From Udaeobacter sp963725505 (GTDB lineage: Bacteria; Verrucomicrobiota; Verrucomicrobiia; Chthoniobacterales; UBA10450), in assembly GCA_963725505.1 (NCBI GenBank), contig CAVRYN010000013.1:1-64000 (forward strand): a stretch of DNA of 64,000 nucleotides. The letters run 5' to 3'. The notes beneath the pieces were generated by a model. That model did no database searches. It was not told the DNA's origin and was given only the letters and a program-made list of their open reading frames with translations. The stretch's first letter is position 1, and each line of letters begins with the position of its first letter. Position numbers and translations under genes: made by a program. Below, in pieces: positions 26,580-33,312 of the stretch.

Positions 26580-26721
26580 AGTTGGCTTCCTAACCCGTAA
26601 CTGTATGGGTACGATGCCCGATAGTGCGAATGATCATGCCTGGAACTCAGGTCCTACAGCTTGAGAGGCATCGCGCTTTCCAGTCGATCTTAGTCTAAGT
26701 AGCGCGAGACGCGCCCATGTG

Positions 26722-26840
26722 ACCTATCGAGAAAGAGATAAGCCACGGCAGGGTGTCGTGGCAAACACACTGAACTCATTTCGAAATGGGGCCAGCCTGC
26801 TCGCGAATGCTTTCGGAGTTGGCTTCATCTCATGGTAGCC
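26722..26840 (-). other. attC-like site C
   Basis: 119 bp and nearly identical to site B (same GAGAAAGAGATAAGCCACGG core and CTCGCGAATGCTTTCGGAGT). The outer boxes have decayed (ACCTATC and GGTAGCC). The SAM methyltransferase's stop codon (26,830-26,832) lies inside its outer arm, the arrangement expected of a cassette gene followed by its recombination site. Confidence 0.55.
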
Positions 26841-27560
26841 GGCTCAAGACGTAAATTGTCCAGGGGGCCGTGCTCGTTTCACTGACCCATCGCGTCGCCT
26901 CTTTCCCAGTCGCAAGTGGGCTCTGGACGTCGAGCACTCCCAACCCCGCACTCTCAAATAACTGCCGGTAACGACCATCAGTACAGACGACATCCTCGAC
27001 GGGACGACGGTCAGGAACGTCTAGCATTACTATGCGGACCCGATCACCGTCACGCGCGTGGCGATTCTCCGGAAAGTCCCGCGTGCTAAAGGATGCCCAC
27101 TCGTTGACGTAGATTGCTGGTGAAGAGACAACTAAAAACAGGGACCCATCCGGAGCTAGAAGAGTGCGTAGCCCTCTCAGCGCGTCCGCCTTCGCTTCGT
27201 CGGTGGGATGTTGTCAAAGGTGAAGCCCGCCAAAATGACGTCAAACCTGCCTGGCGCGAACTCGCCCACAATGCTACCACGAACAAGGTAGAACTCACCC
27301 GAAGGGTCAAGTGCGCGCGCTTGATCCAGCATTGGTTGCGAGATGTCTACGCCAATGACCTCTAGCCCAAGATTTTTGAGGAATCGAGTCGATCGACCGG
27401 TTCCGCAGCCGAAGTCGAGCGCTCGACGGCCGTGGTTGTAGCGGCGAATCAAAGCAGGCAAGTCGCGAAACGCCAGGTAGTACGTTCCAGGAAATTGAAG
27501 CGTCGCATATGCGCGCGCACGCTCCTCGTCTTCATACACGTTGCCGAACGCACGATTCAT
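26830..27560 (-). CDS. class I SAM-dependent methyltransferase, one frameshift
   Basis: Starts MNRAFGNVYEDEERARAYAT at 27560. Motif I is RRALDFGCGTGRSTRFLKNL, motif II-like LEVIGVDISQPMLDQARALD, then RFDVILAGFTFDNIP. Near 27,205 a base is gained or lost; the other frame continues with a loop leading to VLDVQSPLATGKEATRWVSE and ends IYVLSRLP. The size (about 242 residues) fits small-molecule methyltransferases of the UbiE/BioC fold; the substrate is unknown. It is the last minus-strand gene bearing an attC-like site at its end. Confidence 0.75.
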
Positions 27561-27568
27561 GAGAGACC

Positions 27569-27672
27569 CTACCACTCCTTGAACTCGCCCGCGTGTTCGT
27601 GCGTTTCGATCACGTTGCCCGATGCATCGTAAACGCGGATCACAGCATCATGTGAGCAACTGCGAAACTTCG
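27569..27672 (-). pseudogene. small-protein family 1 (FKEW), copy a, fragment
   Basis: It encodes AKFRSCSHDAVIRVYDASGN then VIETHEHAGEFKEW and stops at 27,569. This is the conserved C-terminal half of a small protein present in five copies here (27.6, 28.5, 29.9, 31.7 and 32.5 kb). Upstream the frame enters repeat block R and is not protein-like, so the N-terminal half is lost. Confidence 0.45.
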
Positions 27673-27855
27673 CGCAATCCCCAAAAATGGAAGAAAGCAT
27701 CTGAGGGGAAAGAAAGCGGGGACGCGCCCGAAAAGAAAAAACGCGACGCGTCCCCTGTTCCCCCCAGAACTGAAGACTATTCGGATAGCGGGTTCTTTTG
27801 GACGTATCGGGCGAGAGAGGGGGCGGTGATGCCTATTTTTTCCCAGATATGAGAT
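27655..27855. repeat. repeat block R, copy 1, with strong hairpin
   Basis: About 200 bp repeated at 28,640-28,838. It contains the dyad GGGGACGCG (27,718-27,726) / CGCGTCCCC (27,747-27,755) around an A-rich loop, then ACTATTCGGATAGCGGGT. Each copy sits directly before a family 1 fragment. Open frames across it differ between copies, which argues against coding. Confidence 0.6.
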
Positions 27856-27970
27856 CTCAAAGGGCGAAAATTGATAGTTGGTGGGAGAAGTAGCCTGAGC
27901 GCCTGGACCTGTTTTGAGACCGCCCTGGCTGCTTTTTAGGCCGCTGCCCTTCATTTTTTTTTGACCGCGC

Positions 27971-28174
27971 CTTGGAGATAACGGCTCCAGCAAAGCCGGT
28001 TGGAGTTGGGGCTGCGTCTCAGCCGTCGATCGTGAGGGGCGAACAATCTGGATTGTCGATGCACACCGGGACGACGGAAAACGTTTCGTCGTGCACGCGG
28101 ATGAAAAGCTAACTGCGTTTGTTGAACTTGAAAGAGTCACACGCGAATCATTGCGCTTCCTAAGTTGCGAATAA
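27971..28174 (+). pseudogene. small-protein family 2 (YWEII), copy 1, N-terminus degraded
   Basis: It reads SKAGWSWGCVSAVDREGRTI then WIVDAHRDDGKRFVVHADEK and LTAFVELERV, ending at TAA 28,172-28,174. The usual start (MKYWEIIADNL) is degraded to GGAGATAACGGC. Four copies lie between 27.9 and 30.4 kb. Confidence 0.45.
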
Positions 28175-28248
28175 TTCGGCACAATTGCCGCTAGGCGGCA
28201 CTATGCGCACCAACAATGCTTGATTACCATGGTGCGACTTTATCCTTA

Positions 28249-28434
28249 TTAGTGGTCGCCTGTGGTGCCCGTGGTGCCCGCGCCAGTGGTGGGTTTGGAT
28301 TCGCCCGTAACACCGCCGCCACCTTTGACGTCTTTTACTGGCTTCAGGTCACGAATTATGGCGTCCTTTATGTCCTTTTTGATTCTGCGCCAAGCGGATC
28401 GAACCATATTGATGTTTGGGATTTGTCTCTTCAT
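28249..28434 (-). CDS. small hypothetical protein with Gly/Thr tail
   Basis: 61 residues from ATG 28434: MKRQIPNINMVRSAWRRIKK then DIKDAIIRDLKPVKDVKGGG and a GTTGTTGDH end. The N-terminal half is a basic amphipathic helix, the tail disordered. Upstream AAGAGA at 28,437-28,442 could be a ribosome site. No family is recognised. It could be a secreted peptide or a non-functional frame. Confidence 0.35.
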   Translation of the reverse strand: MKRQIPNINMVRSAWRRIKKDIKDAIIRDLKPVKDVKGGGGVTGESKPTTGAGTTGTTGDH

Positions 28435-28544
28435 GTTCAAATGGCCTCCCAATTATTTCGTAGCAACGTTTTAGCGACGAGTCCCGGCGGGAGCAAGCCG
28501 AAAAGCTGTTTGATAGCGTGCGTGACCTGATGCGAACAAACCGC

Positions 28545-28660
28545 TCACCACTCTTTGAAATCGCCCGCGTGCTCGTGCGTCTCGATCACGTTGCCCGCTG
28601 CATCGTAAACGCGGATCAGCGCATCGTGTGACCTGCTGCGAAACTTCGCGCAATCCCCAA
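28545..28660 (-). CDS. small-protein family 1 (FKEW), copy b
   Basis: The C-terminal module CAKFRSRSHDALIRVYDAAG then NVIETHEHAGDFKEW, stop at 28,545. The frame is open to 28,895, but that part crosses repeat block R and its sense is doubtful, so the true length is uncertain. No known function. Confidence 0.4.
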
Positions 28661-28838
28661 AAGGGAAGAAAGCGCCTGAGGGGAAAAAAAGCGGGGACGC
28701 GCCCGAAAAGAAAAACGCGACGCGTCCCCTGTTCCCCCCAGAACAGAAGACTATTCGGATAGCGGGTCCTTTTGGACGTATCGGGCGAGCGAGGGGGCGG
28801 TGACGCCTATTTTTTCCCGATATGAGATCCCTATATGT
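28640..28838. repeat. repeat block R, copy 2
   Basis: Second copy of the 27,655-27,855 block with the same dyad (28,693-28,701 / 28,721-28,729) and ACTATTCGGATAGCGGGTCC. Differences are scattered single bases and small indels in A runs. Confidence 0.6.
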
Positions 28839-28846
28839 CCAACAGC

Positions 28847-28978
28847 ATGAAAGGCCGACTTGCGCGCGGGCGAACAATCTTCGTTGCTGACGCACATCGC
28901 GACGGAAAGCGTTTCGTTGTGCACGCTGATGAAAAGCTGACTGCGTTTTTGGAACTGGAATCGGCTATTAAAAATTGA
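28847..28978 (+). CDS. small-protein family 2 (YWEII), copy 2, shortened
   Basis: 43 residues: MKGRLARGRTIFVADAHRDG then KRFVVHADEKLTAFLELES and AIKN. It lacks the YWEIIADNLSKAGWSWG start of the family and instead begins just before GRTIF. It may still be translated from ATG 28847, but a truncated remnant is equally likely. Confidence 0.35.
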   Translation: MKGRLARGRTIFVADAHRDGKRFVVHADEKLTAFLELESAIKN

Positions 28979-28992
28979 ATCCGCAGTTTAGT

Positions 28993-29439
28993 TCACCAGA
29001 ACTCACGGGGCAGGTCGTCCCAAAAAATAGTCATGGAAGTGGGATGCGCTATTATGTGCACCCGGCCATCGCCACGTATGAAGTGATTTTCGCTCAATTG
29101 ACGCCAGCCCCGGAGTTTGGAGTCCTGCCCTGTGTTGGGCACGTCGTATGCTTCGAAAATTGCCTTCTTGTCCTCAACACTTAACGGCGAACCGTCGCTC
29201 TTTTCGGTGTCGAGTTTTTGTGCTTTGCCGTCGATGAACAGAACAGCCGCTTTCCAGCCACGTGTTTCGAAGTGGTATCGGTCATACCGGATGCCGGACA
29301 CGCTCCCACTATCGTGACTAGATGGCTTACCAAGAATTGACGCCACTTCTTCGAACGAAGAATTCAGTAAACCTTCTTTAGCTAACACGGAAGAAAGCGG
29401 CATCGCTGCGAAGAGAACGAGAATGCGCAATTTTCTCAT
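28993..29439 (-). CDS. secreted hypothetical protein
   Basis: 148 residues from ATG 29439. Signal peptide MRKLRILVLFAAMPLSSVLA. The mature part has SSFEEVASILGKPSSHDSGS, GIRYDRYHFETRGWKAAVLF, DGKAQKLDTEKSDGSPLS and a Trp-rich end (MTIFWDDLPREFW). It may be a small beta-alpha domain of the SmpA/BamE-like kind (G-xPS pattern after FEEV), which is a weak guess. It is transcribed toward the family 2 copy at 28.9 kb. Confidence 0.55.
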   Translation of the reverse strand: MRKLRILVLFAAMPLSSVLAKEGLLNSSFEEVASILGKPSSHDSGSVSGIRYDRYHFETRGWKAAVLFIDGKAQKLDTEKSDGSPLSVEDKKAIFEAYDVPNTGQDSKLRGWRQLSENHFIRGDGRVHIIAHPTSMTIFWDDLPREFW

Positions 29440-29505
29440 TAAGTAGTTAATTACATCACACGCGCTGCATTCTGTCCCTTTTGTCCTCCACACAGCAACG
29501 ACAAA

Positions 29506-29661
29506 ATGTATTGGGAAATCATCGCTGACAATCTCAGCAAAGCCGGTTGGAGTTGGGGCTGTGTCGCAGTCATTGATTCCAACGGGCGAACGATCTGGAT
29601 TGTTGACGCACATCGCGGCGAACAAAAAATTTCGCTTCTAAAAAACAGTCACCGCGTTTAA
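29506..29661 (+). CDS. small-protein family 2 (YWEII), copy 3
   Basis: 51 residues: MYWEIIADNLSKAGWSWGCV then AVIDSNGRTIWIVDAHRG. The last 13 residues (EQKISLLKNSHRV) differ from the FVVHADEKLTAFVELE end of its sisters, so the C-terminus has been replaced or frameshifted. Two-stranded beta plus helix in character; it resembles small Verrucomicrobial proteins of unknown role. Confidence 0.5.
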   Translation: MYWEIIADNLSKAGWSWGCVAVIDSNGRTIWIVDAHRGEQKISLLKNSHRV

Positions 29662-29678
29662 TAGTGTCGGGGAAACTT

Positions 29679-29894
29679 ATGAAAAATCTTCTTCTGCTAG
29701 CGTTTGCTGTGGCGCTCGGTGTTGCCTGTTTTGTTCCGGCGCCAGCTTCGGCTTATTATTACCGTGGACGGTATTACCGATATAATTACCGGGGGCATTA
29801 CTATCGATATCACGATCACGGGCACTACTATCGGCACCGGACTTGGGTTGTCGGCGTCAATGGGGGGCGTGCAGGGTATTATCGCTATTGGTAA
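29679..29894 (+). CDS. small secreted Tyr/Arg/His-rich protein
   Basis: 71 residues from ATG 29679. Signal peptide MKNLLLLAFAVALGVACFVP, APASA. The mature peptide is built from YYRGRYYRYNYRGHYYRYHD-type repeats and ends in NGGRAGYYRYW. Low-complexity aromatic/basic secreted peptides like this are common in soil Verrucomicrobia as far as I recall. A surface- or mineral-binding role is possible but unknown. Confidence 0.6.
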   Translation: MKNLLLLAFAVALGVACFVPAPASAYYYRGRYYRYNYRGHYYRYHDHGHYYRHRTWVVGVNGGRAGYYRYW

Positions 29895-29917
29895 ACGGAT
29901 TATTGTGCGCACCGCGC

Positions 29918-30130
29918 TCACCATTCTTCGAACTCGCCAGCGTGCTCGTGCGTTTCGATCACGTTGCCAGTCGCATCGTAAACGCGAATCACAGCATCAT
30001 GTGAGCGGCTGAGAAACTTCGCGTATTCGATGCGTGATCCGGCTTGGTGTACCAGAGTCGACCGAATGGCAGCGCATCGGAGATGAGATCGGATGCCGCG
30101 AGAATCCGTTACGGAGTCGGGCGTTTGTCC
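29918..30130 (-). CDS. small-protein family 1 (FKEW), copy c, frameshifted
   Basis: The C-terminus is YAKFLSRSHDAVIRVYDATG then NVIETHEHAGEFEEW, stop at 29,918. The upstream half, in another frame, reads ASDLISDALPFGRLWYTKPD, matching copy d (DLISDALPLGRLWY), so one base is lost near 30,035. It is arranged head-to-head with family 2 copy 4, whose start lies at 30,138. Confidence 0.5.
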   Translation of the reverse strand, partial: GQTPDSVTDSRGIRSHLRCAAIRSTLVHQAGSRIEYAKFLSRSHDAVIRVYDATGNVIETHEHAGEFEEW

Positions 30131-30137
30131 GCCGCAA

Positions 30138-30348
30138 ATGAAGTACTGGGAAATCATCGCTGACAATCTCAGCAAAAGCCGGTTGGAGCTTGGGCTTCGT
30201 CTCAGCGATTGATTCCAACGGGCCAACGATCTGGATTGCAGACGCACACCCCGGTGACGGGCGGCGTTTCGTTGTGCGAGCCGATGAAAAGCTGAGTGCG
30301 TTTGTGGAACTTGAATCTGTGATTCACGCTTCGGGCAAATTGGTTTGA
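30138..30348 (+). CDS. small-protein family 2 (YWEII), copy 4, one frameshift
   Basis: It begins MKYWEIIADNLSK at 30138. An extra A in an AAAA run near 30,173 shifts the frame; the corrected frame reads AGWSLGFVSAIDSNGPTIWI, ADAHPGDGRRFVVRADEKLS, AFVELESVIHASGKLV and stops at 30,348. It is the most complete member (about 69 residues) and defines the family length. Confidence 0.55.
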
Positions 30349-30462
30349 CAAGCTGGCGAGATTTTTGCAATCTCGCGCCAGTAAACAGGTCTGAATTAGG
30401 CGGAGCCTTCTCCCCGCTGGGTTCTTCGCCTCTTCAGGCCACCGTAAATCCAAGGGAAGCTA

Positions 30463-31584
30463 GTGGGGAACACTGTAAAAAACACCATGAATCCGCTGCG
30501 CAAACTGAATACATCAATGACAATATTTTTCCTCGCGCTTGGCCTCTTTTGCCTTGGCCTTTCGCATGCCGCTCGAGCGGTTAGCCCACCGCCCGATGGC
30601 GGCTATCCGAACGATAACACTGCTGAGGGAGATCGAGCCCTTTTCAGTCTCACTACCGGTAGGGACAACACGGCTCTTGGTTTTGACGCGCTTTCTAGCG
30701 TGACGACCGGAACGGAGAATACTGCCACTGGTTCTGCGGCCTTGAAAAACAACACGGGAAACCGGAACACCGCCGATGGGTATCGGGCGCTATTTAAGAA
30801 CACCGGCAGCGATAACACGGCCGTGGGTTTCGAAGCGCTCGAGCAGAATACGAGCGCCATAAACAATGTCGCTATTGGCTCTGAAGCGCTCGGCGATGAT
30901 ATGACGGGCTTTCAGAACGTTGCTGTGGGGGCTGGCGCGCTAGAACAAGCCACCACCGGCAGTAGGAATATTGGAATAGGCTTCCTGGCTGGTGAAAGCG
31001 TTGTCGCAGGCAACGACAATATCTATATTGGCAATATTGGCGGTGGTAGGCGCGGCGGTATTGACTTTTCGGGGAGTATCCGCATTGGCACCCAGGGCAT
31101 ACAAAATTTAACCAGAATCGCCGGGATTTTTGGGGCGGCCCTCTTCAACGGAACGCCAGTCTACATCGATTCCAGTGGCCAGCTTGGAACGACTCCCTCA
31201 TCGGTGCGATTCAAGGAAGAAATCGCGCCGATGAATAAAGCTAGCGAAACACTGTATGCGCTAAAGCCGGTTACGTTCCGCTACCGCAATGAGATTGATC
31301 CGACGGGGACGCGTCAGCTAGGCCTTGTAGCGGAGGATGTTGAAAAGATTAATCCTGACCTGGTCGTCCGCGATGCCGATGGCAAGCCATACAGCGTGCG
31401 CTACGACCAAGTGAACGCGATGCTGCTCAATGAGTTCCTTAAAGAGCATCGCACTGTGCAAGGGCAGCAGAAGGAAATTGACGCTCTCAAAGCAGAGCTA
31501 AGAGAACAAAAAACGCTCATCCAAAAAGTGAGCGCACAGTTTGAAGCGAGCAAACCTGCGCCGCAAGTGGTCAACAGTCCCTAA
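30463..31584 (+). CDS. surface protein with YadA-like head repeats and S74 tail-fibre chaperone domain
   Basis: 373 residues from GTG 30463 (GGGA seven bases upstream; ATG 30487 is the alternative). Signal peptide within FFLALGLFCLGLSHAARA. Residues about 50-200 are hexapeptide-like repeats (GRDNTALGFDALSSVTTGTE, NTAVGFEALEQNTS, NVAIGSEALGD) as in trimeric autotransporter heads. Residues about 265-345 form a peptidase_S74 intramolecular chaperone domain (SSVRFKEEIAPMNKASETLY, ALKPVTFRYR, LGLVAEDVEKINPDLV) with the Ser/Lys region of self-cleaving members. A C-terminal coiled coil (KEIDALKAELREQKTLIQKV) ends it. It is probably trimeric and surface-exposed. Confidence 0.8.
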   Translation: MGNTVKNTMNPLRKLNTSMTIFFLALGLFCLGLSHAARAVSPPPDGGYPNDNTAEGDRALFSLTTGRDNTALGFDALSSVTTGTENTATGSAALKNNTGNRNTADGYRALFKNTGSDNTAVGFEALEQNTSAINNVAIGSEALGDDMTGFQNVAVGAGALEQATTGSRNIGIGFLAGESVVAGNDNIYIGNIGGGRRGGIDFSGSIRIGTQGIQNLTRIAGIFGAALFNGTPVYIDSSGQLGTTPSSVRFKEEIAPMNKASETLYALKPVTFRYRNEIDPTGTRQLGLVAEDVEKINPDLVVRDADGKPYSVRYDQVNAMLLNEFLKEHRTVQGQQKEIDALKAELREQKTLIQKVSAQFEASKPAPQVVNSP

Positions 31585-31620
31585 AGCCGCGGCTGCCCTA
31601 ACAGCAGCAGCATTTCACAA

Positions 31621-31944
31621 TCAGCCGTCCCGCTTCACCGCGTGGCGGCTTTTTGTTTCGTGCGCGTAACGCTCATCGCTCTTTGAATCGCCCGCGTCCT
31701 CGTGTTTTTCGCCCACTTTGCCAGCTTCATCGCAAACGCGAACCGCAGTGTTGTGTGAGCGACTGCGAAACTTCGCGTAGTCGATTGCATCCCGCTCGTC
31801 ATACCACAGCCGACCAAGTGGCAGCGCATCGGAAATCAGATCGATGCCGCGATGATCCTTGCGCGGGCGAACCGTAACTGTGCATGGACCGGACAGCGGG
31901 TCTGCTGCCGACCGAAGCCGGGACTGACCGGCCAGTGATCTCAT
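31621..31944 (-). CDS. small-protein family 1 (FKEW), copy d, full-length form
   Basis: 107 residues from ATG 31944, whose ATGA overlaps the stop of the DUF4440 gene (translational coupling). It reads MRSLAGQSRLRSAADPLSGP, then CTVTVRPRKDHRGIDLISDA, LPLGRLWYDERDAIDYAKFR and SRSHNTAVRVCDEAGKVGEK. The tail diverges (HEDAGDSKSDER) and runs past the usual FKEW stop because of a local indel. It shows the N-terminal half that is lost in copies a and b. Confidence 0.5.
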   Translation of the reverse strand: MRSLAGQSRLRSAADPLSGPCTVTVRPRKDHRGIDLISDALPLGRLWYDERDAIDYAKFRSRSHNTAVRVCDEAGKVGEKHEDAGDSKSDERYAHETKSRHAVKRDG

Positions 31945-32381
31945 TTTGGCGCCTTGGTCCGATTTGACGCTGCCGCCTTCCACATCCCCTTTTGCAAAAC
32001 AAAGGCGTCGGTGAACACGATATTGGGCTCAACTGGGTCTCCCTTAAAGGTGCCATCTTGCGCGGCCATGCCGGTGACGATCGCCGCATCGCCATAAGTA
32101 TACACTTTCATATTCGACAGCTTGATGGTTTTAAACTTCAGATCGCCTGACTTCAACACGGCCAGAGTGCCCGATTTGTCAGACTGATGCCCGCCTTCAT
32201 CGGTGTCGACGTACGTATCGACCAGGATCGCCTCGAGCTTTGCCGTGTCAGCCTGCACCAACGCCTCCACCCATACATTCTCGAGTGCGATCAGCACCTT
32301 CGCCACATGTCCCGATTGCGCCCGGGCTCCGGGCACGCTCACAAACGCTATAGTCAAGGCAATGATGAGTTGTCGTGTCAT
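31941..32381 (-). CDS. secreted DUF4440/SnoaL-like (NTF2-fold) protein
   Basis: 146 residues. Signal peptide MTRQLIIALTIAFVSVPGARA. One NTF2-like domain: LIALENVWVEALVQADTAKL then EAILVDTYVDTDEGGHQSDK, LKFKTIKLSNMKVYTYGDAA, IVTGMAAQDGTFKGD, FTDAFVLQKGMWKAAASNRT. Family members bind small ligands or form accessory domains; no catalytic role can be inferred. Its stop overlaps the start of the family 1 gene that follows. Confidence 0.8.
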   Translation of the reverse strand: MTRQLIIALTIAFVSVPGARAQSGHVAKVLIALENVWVEALVQADTAKLEAILVDTYVDTDEGGHQSDKSGTLAVLKSGDLKFKTIKLSNMKVYTYGDAAIVTGMAAQDGTFKGDPVEPNIVFTDAFVLQKGMWKAAASNRTKAPK

Positions 32382-32469
32382 TGGATGTCCTTATGAAATC
32401 CGCTTGCGCCAGTCGTGATCCACCTCTCGAAAAGTCGTTTTAGCGGAAAGTGCAACGCGATGCGAGCAA

Positions 32470-32600
32470 AACTCACAGTTTTTGAAATCGCGCCCGTGCT
32501 TATGCGTTTCGATCACGTTGCCCGCTTTATCGTAAACGCGAATCACGGCATCATGTGATCGGCTGTAGAACTTTGCGTAGCCTTGGTTAGAAATGGTTCG
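32470..32600 (-). pseudogene. small-protein family 1 (FKEW), copy e, fragment
   Basis: GYAKFYSRSHDAVIRVYDKA then GNVIETHKHGRDFKNC. The Trp-stop ending is lost and the frame runs on. No start codon is nearby. Confidence 0.4.
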
Positions 32601-33056
32601 CGCAGTCGCGCCTAACGTTTCGATTCCAAATCCTCGATTCCCTTCCGTTTCAATTCTTGCATTGTCCTTTCTGCTTTTCTTCGGTAATAGCCCGGGTCGG
32701 ACACCAGGTTGATATAGTAGACAATCAAGAATAGGGTTTGCATCTGACTGGCGTTCCAGCCCACGATGGCAAAATCAACCTTTCTGCTCCAATTACGCTA
32801 AAGCTCCTTCCGCCCATTGCTTCCGGTTCGCCCCCGCAGCCGTTGCCTGCGCTAGCTGGGCCGCCGGTAGTAACATCGAGTCATTAATTTCCCGATGCGC
32901 TACAAGCTTCTATGTCTCGTTCTGCTGCTGGAAATGCTCGTAGTGTCGGCCCCGATCCTGCGTGCTACCGACTTGAGGGGAGGTGTCGTCGGGGGACCAC
33001 AATTCAGATGCGAATTCTGAATTCACGCGTTAAACTCTGGCGCGCGAAAAAGTTCC
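32601..33056. other. intergenic region before the tRNA gene
   Basis: About 450 bases. Nothing coding is convincing. GCCTAAC at about 32,608 resembles an attC R box but has no partner. The tRNA promoter presumably lies at the right end. Confidence 0.35.
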
Positions 33057-33129
33057 GGGGGTATAGCTCAGCTGGTAGAGCGTCTCGTTCGCAATGAGAA
33101 GGCCAGGGGTTCGAATCCCCTTACCTCCA
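33057..33129 (+). tRNA. tRNA-Ala (anticodon CGC)
   Basis: 73 bases folding into a full cloverleaf. Acceptor GGGGGTA / TACCTCC, D arm GCTCAGCTGGTAGAGC, anticodon stem TCTCG / TGAGA with loop TTCGCAA (anticodon CGC at 33,090-33,092), T arm AGGGGTTCGAATCCCCT, discriminator A. CCA is not encoded. Confidence 0.93.
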
Positions 33130-33150
33130 GCCCCGAAAGCTTTCGGGGCT
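33129..33150 (+). terminator. hairpin after tRNA-Ala
   Basis: Perfect palindrome AGCCCCGAAAGC / TTTCGGGGCT directly after the tRNA. It has no T run, so termination or processing is inferred from position only. Confidence 0.4.
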
Positions 33151-33312
33151 GTCACGCCGGAGGTCGCCGCGGCGACCGTAGGCGGATTTTGAACTTCCCT
33201 CGCCTCAAAAGACTACGGCTTGGCAGGCCAGGCCTTCGCTTTGAGGCACGAAAGGCGGGGCTGTCGCGCCGAAGATCGCCGCCAGCGCCCTGCTCAGTGG
33301 CACCGGATGGCG

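Noticed and set aside
32600..32620. GCCTAAC near 32,608 with GGTTAG upstream as an attC site
   Set aside because: The boxes are only about 25 bases apart in the wrong arrangement and no arms pair.
33057..33312. tRNA-Ala as attachment site of an integrated glycan island
   Set aside because: No integrase gene and no direct repeat of the tRNA 3' end was found within the window.
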